A stretch of 64,000 nucleotides of DNA from Acetomicrobium flavidum (GTDB taxonomy: Bacteria > Synergistota > Synergistia > Synergistales > Acetomicrobiaceae). The position numbers were made by a program, and so were the translations under genes. The stretch's first letter is position 1, and every line of letters starts with the position of its first letter. This document shows positions 52,950 through 61,503 of this stretch, in pieces. A model generated the notes under the pieces. That model did not search any database and had not been told where the DNA came from. It saw nothing but the letters and a program-made list of their open reading frames with translations. The DNA is taken from NCBI RefSeq assembly GCF_900129645.1, contig NZ_FSQZ01000001.1, positions 1,574,001-1,638,000 of the forward strand. Direction: 5' to 3'.

Positions 52950-54461
52950 ATGCCTGAAGCAGAAGTTCCTTCCAGGAAGCCAACGTTGTTTGAGGCTATC
53001 GTCGCCATCGCAGCTGCAGCTTTGTGTATAGGGATAGGGGTTTTGGTTCTAGAGGTCGATGTGCATGTTCCTCTGGTATTTGCTACAGCCTTTGTTTGTT
53101 TGATGGGCCGTTACCTGCTTCATTTTCAGTGGAAAGATATGGAAGATGGGATTTTTCGCGGCATCCTTGCCGGGCTTCAAGCGGTTTTGATCCTGATGAT
53201 AGTCGGCATGATCATAGGTTCCTGGATACAGGGAGGAGTTGTGCCGACCCTGATTTATTACGGCTTAAGCTTATTGTCGCCTGCCATATTCCTGCTTGCC
53301 ACGCTTTTGATATGCTCAATAGTTTCCCTGGCAACGGGCACGTCTTGGGGTACATCAGGCACTGTGGGGCTGGCCTTGATGGGAATAGCCGCCGGTCTAG
53401 GCGTTCCTGCACCGCTGGCCGCAGGCGTGGTAATATCCGGAGCTTACTTTGGAGATAAGATGTCCCCCTTGTCGGATACGACAAACCTGGCACCTGCCGT
53501 GGCAGGCACTACTCTTTTCAGCCATATCAGGGCCATGATATCCACAACAATGATAACGTACGCCATTGTAATTATAATAACATTGGTTATAGGTTTTAAG
53601 TTTGCGGGTGGCACTTTGGATGTATCAAGGATACAGGCCTTTCAAAAGCTACTGGCCACAGAGTTTCATATCTCGCCTTTAGGGCTTATCCCACCCATCG
53701 TAGTAATACTTCTTGCTGCTTTGAGATTTCCTGCAATCCCCAGTCTATTTGCAGGCGTCGTATTGGGAAGCATAATGATACTCTTTCAGGGAAGCGGATT
53801 GGCCACCATGGTCACTGCCATCCATTACGGCTACACTCCTGTTTTGAGCGCCGAGATTGCCGGAGCTGAAAGCTTAGATGCCGTATCTGCTTTGCTTGCA
53901 TCAAAGGGCATCGCGGATGTTGCTCCCGAGCTTGCAAAGGAAGTCGCTCAGATGTTAAGTGAATTACTGCAACGCGGCGGACTGGATTCCATGATGTGGA
54001 CGGTATCGTTGATATTTTGCGCCCTTTCCTTCGGCGGAGTCATGGAGCGCTGCGGGTTCTTGGAAGTTTTGCTGGATTCGCTTTTGCGCCACGTGGAAAG
54101 CGTCACTGGCCTAATCACCTCTGTGATATTTGCTTGTATCTTTACGAATATACTTTTGGCAGATCAATATGTAGCGATTGTCCTTCCAGGTAGGATGTTT
54201 AAATCTGCCTTCGACAAAAAGGGCTTGCATCCAAGGATGTTATCCAGGACGCTGGAGGACAGCGGCACGCTCACGTCCGTATTGGTTCCATGGAACACGT
54301 GCGGAGCTTATCACACAGGGGTATTGGGTGTTTCCACATTGCAATATCTCCCTTATGCTTTTTTGAATTATCTTAATCCTATTGTTGCTATTGTTCTGAC
54401 GGCTATGGGAAAATTCATATTCTGGCGCAAGGAGACGGATGAAGACGTAATAAATGTCTAA
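52950..54461 (+). CDS. nhaC: Na+/H+ antiporter NhaC family
   Basis: 503 aa, about 11-12 membrane helices. Family features: SLATGTSWGTSGTVGLALMG, VVISGAYFGDKMSPLSDTTN with LAPAVAGTTLFSHI, and near the end LEDSGTLTSVLVPWNTCGAY. NhaC proteins exchange sodium (sometimes with malate/lactate) for protons, suiting a sodium-using amino acid fermenter. A TATAAT-type -10 lies near 52815, giving a long leader. AGGAGGGGGG precedes ATG 52950. A short PH-domain-like gene follows after 25 nt. Confidence 0.93.
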   Translation: MPEAEVPSRKPTLFEAIVAIAAAALCIGIGVLVLEVDVHVPLVFATAFVCLMGRYLLHFQWKDMEDGIFRGILAGLQAVLILMIVGMIIGSWIQGGVVPTLIYYGLSLLSPAIFLLATLLICSIVSLATGTSWGTSGTVGLALMGIAAGLGVPAPLAAGVVISGAYFGDKMSPLSDTTNLAPAVAGTTLFSHIRAMISTTMITYAIVIIITLVIGFKFAGGTLDVSRIQAFQKLLATEFHISPLGLIPPIVVILLAALRFPAIPSLFAGVVLGSIMILFQGSGLATMVTAIHYGYTPVLSAEIAGAESLDAVSALLASKGIADVAPELAKEVAQMLSELLQRGGLDSMMWTVSLIFCALSFGGVMERCGFLEVLLDSLLRHVESVTGLITSVIFACIFTNILLADQYVAIVLPGRMFKSAFDKKGLHPRMLSRTLEDSGTLTSVLVPWNTCGAYHTGVLGVSTLQYLPYAFLNYLNPIVAIVLTAMGKFIFWRKETDEDVINV

Positions 54462-54486
54462 GGTGTAGTGTGGGGAGAGATCTTTA

Positions 54487-54927
54487 ATGGAGGCCATCAT
54501 CGAATCGCAATCAAGTTATTCGGCTTCGCTTAAAATGAAAGTGGTGTTGTTCCTATTTGGGGTATATTGCATTTATTCGGCCTTTTCTGCGTTTGAGATT
54601 TACAAGATCATAGTAGCTGTTGTGGCTTTCTATGGGATCGTTTATAAGAAGAAAATATATGTTTCTTCCAATGGCCTGGTAAGAGAGGTTAGAGGTGTTC
54701 TTGGCACCTCGGTAGAAGTTCTTCCCTGGGAAGATGTCAAGGGTGTAACTATTGTGTATAAGGGCGATTCGATGATGGCCTTCTTTGAGAAGGGAATTAC
54801 CGGATGGAAAATTTTATTCAAGCGAGAGGATGAAAGATTGCTTAGGGAGTTGCTTGATAAACACGCTCCAGATGTTGAAGTGACCGTTGTAAGCAATGTT
54901 CGTTCTAAGCCAAAGCGAAAAGGATAA
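54487..54927 (+). CDS. Small membrane protein with bacterial PH-like domain
   Basis: 146 aa. Residues about 15-55 form two closely spaced membrane helices (VVLFLFGVYCIYSAFSAFEI, then IVAVVAFYGIVY). The rest is a beta-rich cytoplasmic domain (KIYVSSNGLVREVRGVLGTS, VEVLPWEDVKGVTIVYK) like bacterial PH domains, with a basic C-terminus (RSKPKRKG). Function unknown. It is 25 nt downstream of nhaC and may be cotranscribed. AGAGATCTTT before ATG 54487 is a poor ribosome binding site. Confidence 0.65.
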   Translation: MEAIIESQSSYSASLKMKVVLFLFGVYCIYSAFSAFEIYKIIVAVVAFYGIVYKKKIYVSSNGLVREVRGVLGTSVEVLPWEDVKGVTIVYKGDSMMAFFEKGITGWKILFKREDERLLRELLDKHAPDVEVTVVSNVRSKPKRKG

Positions 54928-54928
54928 G

Positions 54929-54969
54929 ACATAACAAATCCCGCCATAGAATAGCGGGATTTGTTATGT
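54929..54969. terminator. Perfect 16-bp inverted repeat between convergent genes
   Basis: 54929-54944 pairs with 54954-54969; 9-nt loop. It lies exactly between a plus-strand and a minus-strand stop codon and probably serves both, although neither side has a long T run. Confidence 0.65.
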
Positions 54970-54977
54970 AAAATTAT

Positions 54978-55286
54978 CTAGACATTTAGCTTATCTTCAA
55001 CAGCTTTAACCTTGCCTTCCATGGTCAGATTTTTATCTCGCCTTTCATCGATGCGAAGCGTAGTCGATACCCTTAAAGCCCCTCTTTCAAAAAGGCAGTT
55101 ATGGGCTGCCTTGGCTGCTTTAAGAACTTCGTCAAATTCGCCTTCAAGGATGGTGCTCATTGGGGTTAATTGTATTTTGAGATTGAAACTCCTCAGTGTT
55201 TTCTCTACTTCTGCTACATAGGAACTTATGCTGGGACCGTTTGTACCAATTGGTACCACAGTAATTTCTGCCACGACCTTTCCCAT
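54978..55286 (-). CDS. MTH1187/YqgV-family thiamine-binding protein
   Basis: 102 aa. Ferredoxin-like small protein of the DUF77/thiamine-binding family: VVAEITVVPIGTNGPSISSY, LTPMSTILEGEFDEVLKAAK and RGALRVSTTLRIDERRDKNL. Structures of relatives bind thiamine or a pyrimidine precursor; the cellular role is unclear. GGAGGTGATC precedes ATG 55286. No TPP riboswitch is recognisable upstream. Monocistronic and divergent from ridA. Confidence 0.9.
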   Translation of the reverse strand: MGKVVAEITVVPIGTNGPSISSYVAEVEKTLRSFNLKIQLTPMSTILEGEFDEVLKAAKAAHNCLFERGALRVSTTLRIDERRDKNLTMEGKVKAVEDKLNV

Positions 55287-55453
55287 TTTTTGATCACCTC
55301 CGGTAGGGTAGCTAATTATATGGTAATTAGTTATCGTTTAGTTGTAAAGCTAAAAAAGTAGATCTCTTTGGGGCAGCATTTCTTTTTAAATGGAGCCTCA
55401 GGTGCGATAATATACCTTAGTCTTATAAACAAAATGCACAGGAGGCGATATTC

Positions 55454-55831
55454 ATGCAATATGTAACGAGTGAAAGGGCTCCTAAGGCCATAGGTCCCTA
55501 TTCTCAGGCAGTTAAGGCAAACGGATTTGTATTTGTGTCGGGCCAATTGCCCTTTGATCCGGCGACTGGACAGATAGTGGATGGGTCGGTGGAGGATCAA
55601 ACCCTTGCGGTTTTGAGAAACATCGCTGCCATATTAGAGGCAGCGGATTCAAGCGTGTCAAAAGTAGTAAAGACTACCGTTTTTGTGACGGATATGGCTA
55701 ATTTTCAGGCTATTAATAAAGTATATTCTGAGTTTTTCGGGGACCATAAGCCGGCAAGATCTCTGGTGGAGGTAAGCTGCCTGCCCAGGAAAGAGGCCAT
55801 GCTGGAAATGGAAGTCATTGCAATACAGTAA
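55454..55831 (+). CDS. ridA: RidA family enamine/imine deaminase
   Basis: 125 aa. RidA signatures: RAPKAIGPYSQAVKANGFVF, VSGQLPFDPATGQIVDG, TTVFVTDMANFQAIN, and the substrate-binding Arg in KPARSLVEVSCLPRKEAMLE. It hydrolyses reactive 2-aminoacrylate and similar imines formed by PLP enzymes acting on serine, threonine and cysteine, which matches the threonine and cysteine catabolic genes in this window. ACAGGAGGCG precedes ATG 55454. Confidence 0.95.
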   Translation: MQYVTSERAPKAIGPYSQAVKANGFVFVSGQLPFDPATGQIVDGSVEDQTLAVLRNIAAILEAADSSVSKVVKTTVFVTDMANFQAINKVYSEFFGDHKPARSLVEVSCLPRKEAMLEMEVIAIQ

Positions 55832-55899
55832 ACTGATTTCGTAAGAAGAAGTTGAAATATGTGAAAATAATGAGAAAATATAGAATATATCTTTTCAAC

Positions 55900-55928
55900 T
55901 TGACAAAATACCGGTAGGTGTTTAGACT
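55900..55928 (+). promoter_or_regulatory. Promoter in the ridA-56133 gap, driving a candidate small RNA
   Basis: TTGACA (55900-55905), 17-nt spacer, TAGACT (55923-55928). The predicted start near 55935 is followed within 100 nt by a terminator and precedes no ORF. Confidence 0.65.
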
Positions 55929-55934
55929 CGTTCG

Positions 55935-56030
55935 TGCTGGGTGCGGTCAGAAAGGTGTAAACCCGAGAATCCGTATCCAAACCCTATCTCCTCCTCAAGA
56001 AAGGGACCCATTGGGTCCCTTTTACATTTT
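55935..56030 (+). ncRNA. Candidate small RNA with CCUCCU-type anti-Shine-Dalgarno stretch
   Basis: About 95 nt between a good promoter and a strong terminator (stem 56000-56009 with 56013-56022, then TTTACATTTTTT). The 5' part can fold through GGGT (55939-55942) with ACCC (55960-55963), or through TGCGG with CCGTA. Between this fold and the terminator lies an apparently unpaired TATCTCCTCCTCAAG (55985-55999), complementary to ribosome binding sites of the GAGGAG type used throughout the window. The SRP RNA signature is absent. No ORF of useful length. Confidence 0.5.
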
Positions 56031-56132
56031 TTGTTTCAACCTAAGTGTTTTTCTGTTAAAATACACGTGCTTTGAGGAGTGCAAATGATTTGGTAATTGG
56101 GGTAAATTTTTGCCATAAGGGGGTAATACATA

Positions 56133-56576
56133 ATGCAACCCAGGACAATGCAGATGACCTTGGAGGATATGCTCTCTTTGATGATGGCACGGATAGATAG
56201 CGTAGCCATGTCTGAGGAGAGCATGAAGACGAAATTCGATGTATTAGGTCGGGCTCTTTACAAAAAGGGGATCATAACCGACGATGACATAATTGATGCC
56301 GTAAGGGAGCAGGGAAGGTTAATGAAGGCCGTTGGAATTGCTCAAAACGAGCTGACAGAGGATGAAATTAAGGCGATAGCTGACAATATACTTGTATGGC
56401 TGAAAGGCGATGCCGCGACCATAAGAAAAAGCATGGAAGAATATGAGCAAAAGCTTCGTGAACTCGCGTCTCAGGAAGTGAAAAAACCACGTCTCGATGT
56501 TGCCTCCCCGGCAGTTTTGAGCGAACTTGACAAAATCACAAAGGGCGGTAAAACTGGTAGCAAGTTGCTTAGATAG
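56133..56576 (+). CDS. Hypothetical helical protein, 147 aa
   Basis: No family recognised. Soluble, strongly helical and charged, no signal peptide or cysteine. Segment FDVLGRALYKKGIITDDDII with AVREQGRLMKAVG resembles helical repeats, then a likely coiled coil near 95-120 (IRKSMEEYEQKLRELASQEV) and a basic tail. AAGGGGGT precedes ATG 56133; a second Met at residue 6 is possible. It is a single gene between the candidate small RNA and a very strong terminator, so it is probably a real expressed gene. Confidence 0.65.
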   Translation: MQPRTMQMTLEDMLSLMMARIDSVAMSEESMKTKFDVLGRALYKKGIITDDDIIDAVREQGRLMKAVGIAQNELTEDEIKAIADNILVWLKGDAATIRKSMEEYEQKLRELASQEVKKPRLDVASPAVLSELDKITKGGKTGSKLLR

Positions 56577-56581
56577 GCAAG

Positions 56582-56626
56582 AAGTATACTACCGTGAGTT
56601 TCGCATGAACTCACGGTAGTATACTT
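56582..56626. terminator. Perfect 19-bp hairpin between convergent genes
   Basis: 56582-56600 pairs exactly with 56608-56626 around a 7-nt loop, with T-rich sequence on both exits. It lies 5 nt from the stop codons on each side and should terminate both directions. Confidence 0.85.
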
Positions 56627-56630
56627 GATT

Positions 56631-57932
56631 TTAGCAAAATAACCCGGATATTAGTTTTACAATCATGGCATCAACTTTATCAAATCCTTTATTATTGAGC
56701 ACTGCAATGTTTTCTACCGTCTCTTCTAATGTATTGCCCAAGATGCCTTGTGGTGCTTCGAGCTTGGTTCCTTCTATTGCCATCGTTGCAGCCATGAAGG
56801 CTTCATATGCACCGGTGCCGACCTTAAGGGCACAGGTGCCTTTGGCGCCATCGCATATCATGCCAACGAGGTTGCTGAGGTGAATTTTTATCGCCTCTTC
56901 AACTTTAGCCATATCTTTTGATAAAAGATATGTAATTCCAGCAGCTGCTCCAGCTCCAGCTGCTACAGTGCACCCACAGATTGGGCTTAATCGCCCTATC
57001 CTGCTTTTTAGGAAGCTTGTGGTTAGGTGACTTAGTGCCACGGCTGTTGCAGTTTCTTCTTTTGTTTTACCATAGTGTTCTGCGGTCAAATAGACGGGCA
57101 ATATAGCCGTTATGCCATGATTTCCGCTACCTGCACTGCTCATCACAGGTAAGGGGGATCCCGACATTCTAGCATCTGCAGCCGCTGCAGCATGAGCTTT
57201 TATTTTGTAGGGAAGGCTGGAGATATCGTTGTCATTTACAAGCTTCAATATCGTTCTTCCAACACCTAAACCAAGGTTTTGGTTGGGGTCTAAACCTGCT
57301 AGAGATATATCCATATTCATTTTTATTCCTTCAAAAATGTAATCTATATCTTCACTATCAATATTATCTAGCAGATTAGTTACATCATTGAATGTCATTG
57401 TATTTAATTGGTCGATTATGTTTGTATCTTTGAGGTTATGATGCAATCTGGATCTTTTCTTTTTATTTAGTATGAGCCTTCCATCGAGCATGATCTTTGT
57501 AATATTGCTGTGTGTACCTTCAATTATACATCTACATTCGTGCTCATCTGTAGTTACCGTTGCCTGGACATATACGCCCTTTTTTTGAAAATCCGGATGT
57601 AGTTCTACGCGACCCTCATCTATAAGGCGTAAGGCCTTATTCAGGCATTCATCGTCGCAAAATTTAAGTGCTTGAAGGCTATATTTGCTGTTTCCACAGA
57701 CGGCCCCCAGGGCTGCTGCCAGTATATTTCCCCTCAAACCATTAGTACCGGGAATTCCTACGGAATAACCGTTTTTATAAATATTTATGCTGGTTGTAAC
57801 GTCTATTTTTTTAAGCTCGCCAGAACTTATCTCTTCTCTGGCCCGGGCCACGGCTAAAGCCACAGCTCCGGGCTCTGTACACCCTAATGCAGGTACCACT
57901 TCCGATCTGAGAAATTCTTTTAAGGTGAACAA
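56631..57932 (-). CDS. cyuA: L-cysteine desulfidase family protein (CyuA/UPF0597)
   Basis: 433 aa. Matches the iron-sulfur family of cysteine desulfidases, related to the alpha part of serine dehydratase: VVPALGCTEPGAVALAVARA at the N-terminus, YSVGIPGTNGLRGNILAAAL, SAGSGNHGITAILPVYLTA, and the cluster cysteines in LSPICGCTVAAGAGAA and MICDGAKGTCALKVGTGAYE. It would split L-cysteine into pyruvate, ammonia and sulfide. Starts at TTG 57932 behind GGGGGGATC. Monocistronic, convergent with the hypothetical gene. Fits sulfur-amino-acid fermentation; serine as alternative substrate cannot be excluded. Confidence 0.87.
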   Translation of the reverse strand: MFTLKEFLRSEVVPALGCTEPGAVALAVARAREEISSGELKKIDVTTSINIYKNGYSVGIPGTNGLRGNILAAALGAVCGNSKYSLQALKFCDDECLNKALRLIDEGRVELHPDFQKKGVYVQATVTTDEHECRCIIEGTHSNITKIMLDGRLILNKKKRSRLHHNLKDTNIIDQLNTMTFNDVTNLLDNIDSEDIDYIFEGIKMNMDISLAGLDPNQNLGLGVGRTILKLVNDNDISSLPYKIKAHAAAAADARMSGSPLPVMSSAGSGNHGITAILPVYLTAEHYGKTKEETATAVALSHLTTSFLKSRIGRLSPICGCTVAAGAGAAAGITYLLSKDMAKVEEAIKIHLSNLVGMICDGAKGTCALKVGTGAYEAFMAATMAIEGTKLEAPQGILGNTLEETVENIAVLNNKGFDKVDAMIVKLISGLFC

Positions 57933-58105
57933 ACTGATCCCCCCTCATATGGTTTGCCATGTCTTGATTTACTGCCATGGATTATCCTTTAAAAATTAAG
58001 CGACGGCAAGCTAACTGTAAATTTTCTGAAAGAAAAAACCACAGTTGCTTGGCCTGTAACAATTATTGCGCGCTTAAATTTCCATGCGCGCAATAGCAAT
58101 AAATG

Positions 58106-58660
58106 TCACTTATTTATATTTATCCCTAATTCTTTTGCACGGTCAAGCCAATCGCCCTGTTCAATATCTCCAATATCATAGACATTATATGCGCATATCT
58201 TGCCCCTTTCCTTAAGGCCCAAAAGGGAGATTGATCTGTCGAAGGATTCCAGGACCCCGTTAAAGGCACTTTCATATACGTCTCCGGCTGTGGCCAGTAG
58301 TATGCACTCTTTATCTTTGAGGGTAAATTTTGCCTTTTCGGAGATGTAGGGCAACATCCTGTCCCAAACCACCTTAATTTGAGCGCTCCAACTGTACCAA
58401 TACACAGGCGTGACGAATACTATCACGTTACATTCGTCGATAGCTTCATATATTTGAGCCATGTCGTCATTGATAACACAATGTTTGCCATTCTCCCAAC
58501 ACCGTCTGCAATCAATGCATCCTTTGATGTTCATATTTTGCAATCTGAAGAACCTTACCTTGGCGCCCTGCGATTCGGCCCCTATGACAAATGCCTTGGC
58601 CAATCTCTCGCTATTTCCATTAACCCTTGGACTTCCTAGAAGGCATACTATTTTTTTCAT
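58106..58660 (-). CDS. Flavodoxin-fold NAD(P)H/FMN oxidoreductase, iron-sulfur flavoprotein-like
   Basis: 184 aa from ATG 58660 (an ATG five codons earlier is possible; neither has a strong ribosome binding site). FMN phosphate loop CLLGSPRVNGNSERLAKAF, a Cys-rich loop GCIDCRRCWENGKHCVINDD that in relatives may hold an Fe-S cluster, and VFVTPVYWYSWSAQIKVVWD. Typical of small redox flavoproteins of anaerobes, whose partner is usually unknown. Single gene, divergent from the nickel/cobalt transporter operon. Confidence 0.85.
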   Translation of the reverse strand: MKKIVCLLGSPRVNGNSERLAKAFVIGAESQGAKVRFFRLQNMNIKGCIDCRRCWENGKHCVINDDMAQIYEAIDECNVIVFVTPVYWYSWSAQIKVVWDRMLPYISEKAKFTLKDKECILLATAGDVYESAFNGVLESFDRSISLLGLKERGKICAYNVYDIGDIEQGDWLDRAKELGININK

Positions 58661-58773
58661 GATATCCGCTGGCATATGAGGTACCAGCTTTTCATCTCCC
58701 TTCGTATGTAACGATAATCTTGTGTTGCTATCATTATAACCTTAATAATTTTTTATCTGTCATTCAAAATTTC

Positions 58774-58801
58774 TTGACATATCCGATGCAATGCGTAATA
58801 C
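58774..58801 (+). promoter_or_regulatory. Promoter of the nickel/cobalt ECF operon
   Basis: TTGACA (58774-58779), 16-nt spacer, TAATAC (58796-58801). Downstream, AATCG (58812-58816) and CGATT (58823-58827) form a short dyad that touches the ribosome binding site. No cobalamin riboswitch or NikR-type operator is recognisable. Confidence 0.55.
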
Positions 58802-58839
58802 TAAATAAACAAATCGTAACATCGATTGGAGGAAGCATG

Positions 58840-59634
58840 ATGAAGCATATATCGAGCAGAGTCATATGTTTTATAATGGCGTTGGCCTTTTATATTTCCC
58901 TTTTAGCTTCACCTCTGTGGGCACATTTTCAGGTCGTATTGCCTAGTAAAAATCTTGTGTCTCAGGGCGATAATTCTAACGTAGAATTAAAGTTATGCTT
59001 TGCCCATCCCTTCGAGCAACAATTGATGAATATGGAAAGACCTCGTCAATTCGGTGTCGTGATACGCTCTGAAAAAATAAACCTCCTCGATACCTTGAGA
59101 AAAAAGGCCTCCGGTAAGGGGTTAAATTTCTGGCAAGCAACTTATAAGGTAAAACGGCCCGGAGATCACGTATTTTTCGTAGAACCCGCTCCCTATTGGG
59201 AACCTGCCGAAGATAAATATATAATTCATTACGCTAAGACTGTCGTGAATGCATATGGTCTGGAAGATGCTTGGCATCAACCGCTTGGCCTTAGGATGGA
59301 AATAGTACCTCTTACCAGACCATATGGCCTGTGGGCAGGCAATTTGTTTCAGGGTAAGGTTCTATTTGACGGCAAACCATTGAAAAATGCAGATGTGGAA
59401 GTTGAGTACTATAACGAAAATCTAAAGATAAAAGCTCCATCGAATGCCTACGTAACTCAGGTAGTACGTACGGATGAACGGGGAATCTTTACTTATGCTA
59501 TGCCTTGGGAAGGTTGGTGGGGGTTTGCTGCTTTAACGGAAGCCCCGGAAAGGCGAAAGTCTCCTGATGGGAAAAGGGATGTAGCGACGGAGATCGGAGC
59601 AGTTTTTTGGGTAAAGACCGAGAAGGGAAAGTAG
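58840..59634 (+). CDS. nikK: DUF4198 periplasmic protein of the nickel/cobalt ECF transporter (NikK-like)
   Basis: 264 aa from ATG 58840 (GGAGG 7 nt upstream; an adjacent ATG 58837 is too close). Signal peptide to about residue 28, ending [13 protein letters not shown]; the mature N-terminal His is typical and may bind metal. The rest is the DUF4198 beta-rich fold with ECYFAHPF-type sequence ([17 protein letters not shown]), [20 protein letters not shown], and a C-terminal Cna-B-like part ([20 protein letters not shown]). NikK proteins assist metal capture for NikMQO transporters. First gene of a five-gene operon. Confidence 0.85.
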   Translation: MKHISSRVICFIMALAFYISLLASPLWAHFQVVLPSKNLVSQGDNSNVELKLCFAHPFEQQLMNMERPRQFGVVIRSEKINLLDTLRKKASGKGLNFWQATYKVKRPGDHVFFVEPAPYWEPAEDKYIIHYAKTVVNAYGLEDAWHQPLGLRMEIVPLTRPYGLWAGNLFQGKVLFDGKPLKNADVEVEYYNENLKIKAPSNAYVTQVVRTDERGIFTYAMPWEGWWGFAALTEAPERRKSPDGKRDVATEIGAVFWVKTEKGK

Positions 59635-60237
59635 ATGCATATTTCGGAAGGAGTTCTTTCTGGTTATCCTTTAGTTGTTGGAGCTGTCGGTGCTGCCGTT
59701 GGCGTTGCGGTTGGCCTCAAGAAAATTGAGATGAATGATATTCCTCGCGTTGGCATCGTCTCTGCTGCGCTGTTTGTAGCATCGTTGATCCATATCAATG
59801 TAGGCCCAGTCAGCGTCCACCTGATACTTAACGGTGTAGGTGGGATTATCCTTGGGATGCAATTGTTTCCTGCCTATTTTGTGGCCTTATTGTTGCAAGT
59901 CCTCTTGTTCCAGTTCGGCGGAATAACGGTCCTAGGCGTTAATATATGCACCATGGCTTTCTCCGGTGTTATAGGGGGTTATCTGGGCAGGTATATTATT
60001 AAAAGGGGAATTCAACCTTGGATAGGCGGTGCGATTTCTGGTGGTACAGGCGTTATTATGGCTGGCATTTTTACTGCCATGGCCCTTGTCTTCAGTGGGG
60101 ATGTCTTTATCGTAACGGCAAAGCTTGTACTAATTGCACATTTGCCCGTAGTAGTGATTGAGTCTATAGTAGGCGGCTTTGTGATTGCCTACCTATACAA
60201 GATTATGCCTTCGTCGTTGGGGGTTTGTAAGAGATGA
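59635..60237 (+). CDS. nikM: Nickel/cobalt ECF transporter substrate-binding membrane subunit (CbiM/NikM)
   Basis: 200 aa, about 7 membrane helices. The N-terminus MHISEGVLSGYP is the CbiM/NikM metal site: Met1 amine and His2 are ligands in solved structures, so the start codon is fixed at 59635, directly after the nikK stop. Further motifs: HINVGPVSVHLILNGVGGII, LFQFGGITVLGVNICTMAFS. It binds Ni2+ or Co2+ and hands it through the membrane with NikQ and NikO. Association with NikK and NikL favours nickel, but cobalt is not excluded. Confidence 0.92.
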   Translation: MHISEGVLSGYPLVVGAVGAAVGVAVGLKKIEMNDIPRVGIVSAALFVASLIHINVGPVSVHLILNGVGGIILGMQLFPAYFVALLLQVLLFQFGGITVLGVNICTMAFSGVIGGYLGRYIIKRGIQPWIGGAISGGTGVIMAGIFTAMALVFSGDVFIVTAKLVLIAHLPVVVIESIVGGFVIAYLYKIMPSSLGVCKR

Positions 60238-60794
60238 AAAGTGGGTTAAAAGCATTATTTATCATGATTGCTTTAATGTCTTTTGCTTTAGCTCAACCTC
60301 ATATAGCTGATGCACATAAATTAAACGTGTTTGCCTATATGGAAGATAGCACCGTGGTTGGTGAAGCTTATTTCAATGATGGATCCACGGTAAAAAACTG
60401 TGAAGTGTTGGTAAAAGACATGGATGGCCATGTAATCGGCCAGGGTAATACTGATGAATCGGGCGCATTTTCCGTGAGGGTAGGTAGTTTAGAAGGTAAA
60501 AGCATCTCAGTGATTGTGAATGCCGGCATGGGGCACGTAGGACAAGCTCTTATAAACGGTGATGCCTTGCGGCCTGTTCAACAGAACGTCCCTGATGAAG
60601 AAGATAAACTGATCGCAACAATACGAGAGATCGTTCATAGCGAAATAGAGCCGCTTCGTGGTGAATTAATGCAGATGCATAGGGGGTTATCAAAGCCGAG
60701 GTTCAGCGAAATTATTGGAGGAATTGGATATATCTTCGGCCTTGTCGGGATCATCCTTTGGATCAAAGAGAGGAGGGCTGGAAAGAATGATTGA
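60234..60794 (+). CDS. nikL: NikL-like accessory protein of the nickel/cobalt ECF transporter
   Basis: 186 aa. Signal peptide (to about residue 28, IADAHKLNVFAY), a periplasmic carboxypeptidase-regulatory-like beta domain (GEAYFNDGSTVKNCEVLVKD, DESGAFSVRVGSLEGKSISV), a polar linker and a C-terminal membrane helix (IGGIGYIFGLVGIILWIKER). This is the NikL/CbiN-replacing layout. The His after cleavage (AHKLN) resembles the first residue of mature NikK. Overlaps nikM by 4 nt and nikQ by 8 nt. Confidence 0.8.
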   Translation: MKSGLKALFIMIALMSFALAQPHIADAHKLNVFAYMEDSTVVGEAYFNDGSTVKNCEVLVKDMDGHVIGQGNTDESGAFSVRVGSLEGKSISVIVNAGMGHVGQALINGDALRPVQQNVPDEEDKLIATIREIVHSEIEPLRGELMQMHRGLSKPRFSEIIGGIGYIFGLVGIILWIKERRAGKND

Positions 60795-61503
60795 TGTTCG
60801 GGGAATCAGTTATTACGATGATATTCCTGACAGCTTCATGAGCCGCTCCCCAGCAGTTTTAAAAGTAATCTTAGCTGTGCTTGTGTCCATTTGCGTTGCC
60901 TTGGTAAATTCGTTTTCTATACAATTGTTTTTACTCGCGTACGCGATAGTTTTAGCTTTAATCTCAAGAGTGCCCATGATCGCTTTGCTGAAGCGCTTAG
61001 CCCTTATAGATGGCTTTGTGCTGACTCTATGGCTCACGCTTCCTTTCTTTTGCGAAGATGGAGTGAGAACGGCAGCAATTATTACGGTTCGCGTTCATGC
61101 TGCGATATTGGCTTTCATTTCCCTTCTGCAAACCACATCCATGCCTGAAATTTTGGAAGCTTTGGATCAACTTCACTTTCCTCGCAAATTGATAGTGTTA
61201 CTTCACTTCACTTATAGGTATATACACGTCCTGGCCGATGAAGCCATCAAAATTTATCAAAGTATGACGTTGAGAGGTTTTGAACCTTCCATTAAATTCT
61301 CCGCGTTGCGTACTTATGGCAATTTAGTAGGCATATTAGTGGTCAAAGGCACGATGAGATCTCAGCGCGTCTATAATGCAATGCTCCTTAGGGGATTCAA
61401 TGGCTCTTATCCGTTCTTTGCGCCTCGTTGTCGACATTCTTTTTCTGACATCTTAAAGATGGTAACGCTTTACGCTCTGTTTTTGGGGTGTTTAATGGTA
61501 TGA
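60787..61503 (+). CDS. nikQ: ECF transporter transmembrane coupling subunit (CbiQ/NikQ)
   Basis: 238 aa from ATG 60787 with GAGAGGAGGG upstream; an in-frame ATG at 60715 lies inside nikL. T-component of energy-coupling factor transporters: helices in the first half, then ALDQLHFPRKLIVLLHFTYR and two coupling motifs of the x-R-G type (QSMTLRGFEPS and YNAMLLRGFNGSYPF) that dock into the ATPase. Overlaps nikO by 4 nt. Confidence 0.92.
   Translation: MIDVRGISYYDDIPDSFMSRSPAVLKVILAVLVSICVALVNSFSIQLFLLAYAIVLALISRVPMIALLKRLALIDGFVLTLWLTLPFFCEDGVRTAAIITVRVHAAILAFISLLQTTSMPEILEALDQLHFPRKLIVLLHFTYRYIHVLADEAIKIYQSMTLRGFEPSIKFSALRTYGNLVGILVVKGTMRSQRVYNAMLLRGFNGSYPFFAPRCRHSFSDILKMVTLYALFLGCLMV

Noticed and set aside
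55935-56000. SRP (4.5S) RNA
   Set aside because: GGTCAG occurs, but the GGAA tetraloop and AGCAG half of the conserved internal loop do not follow.
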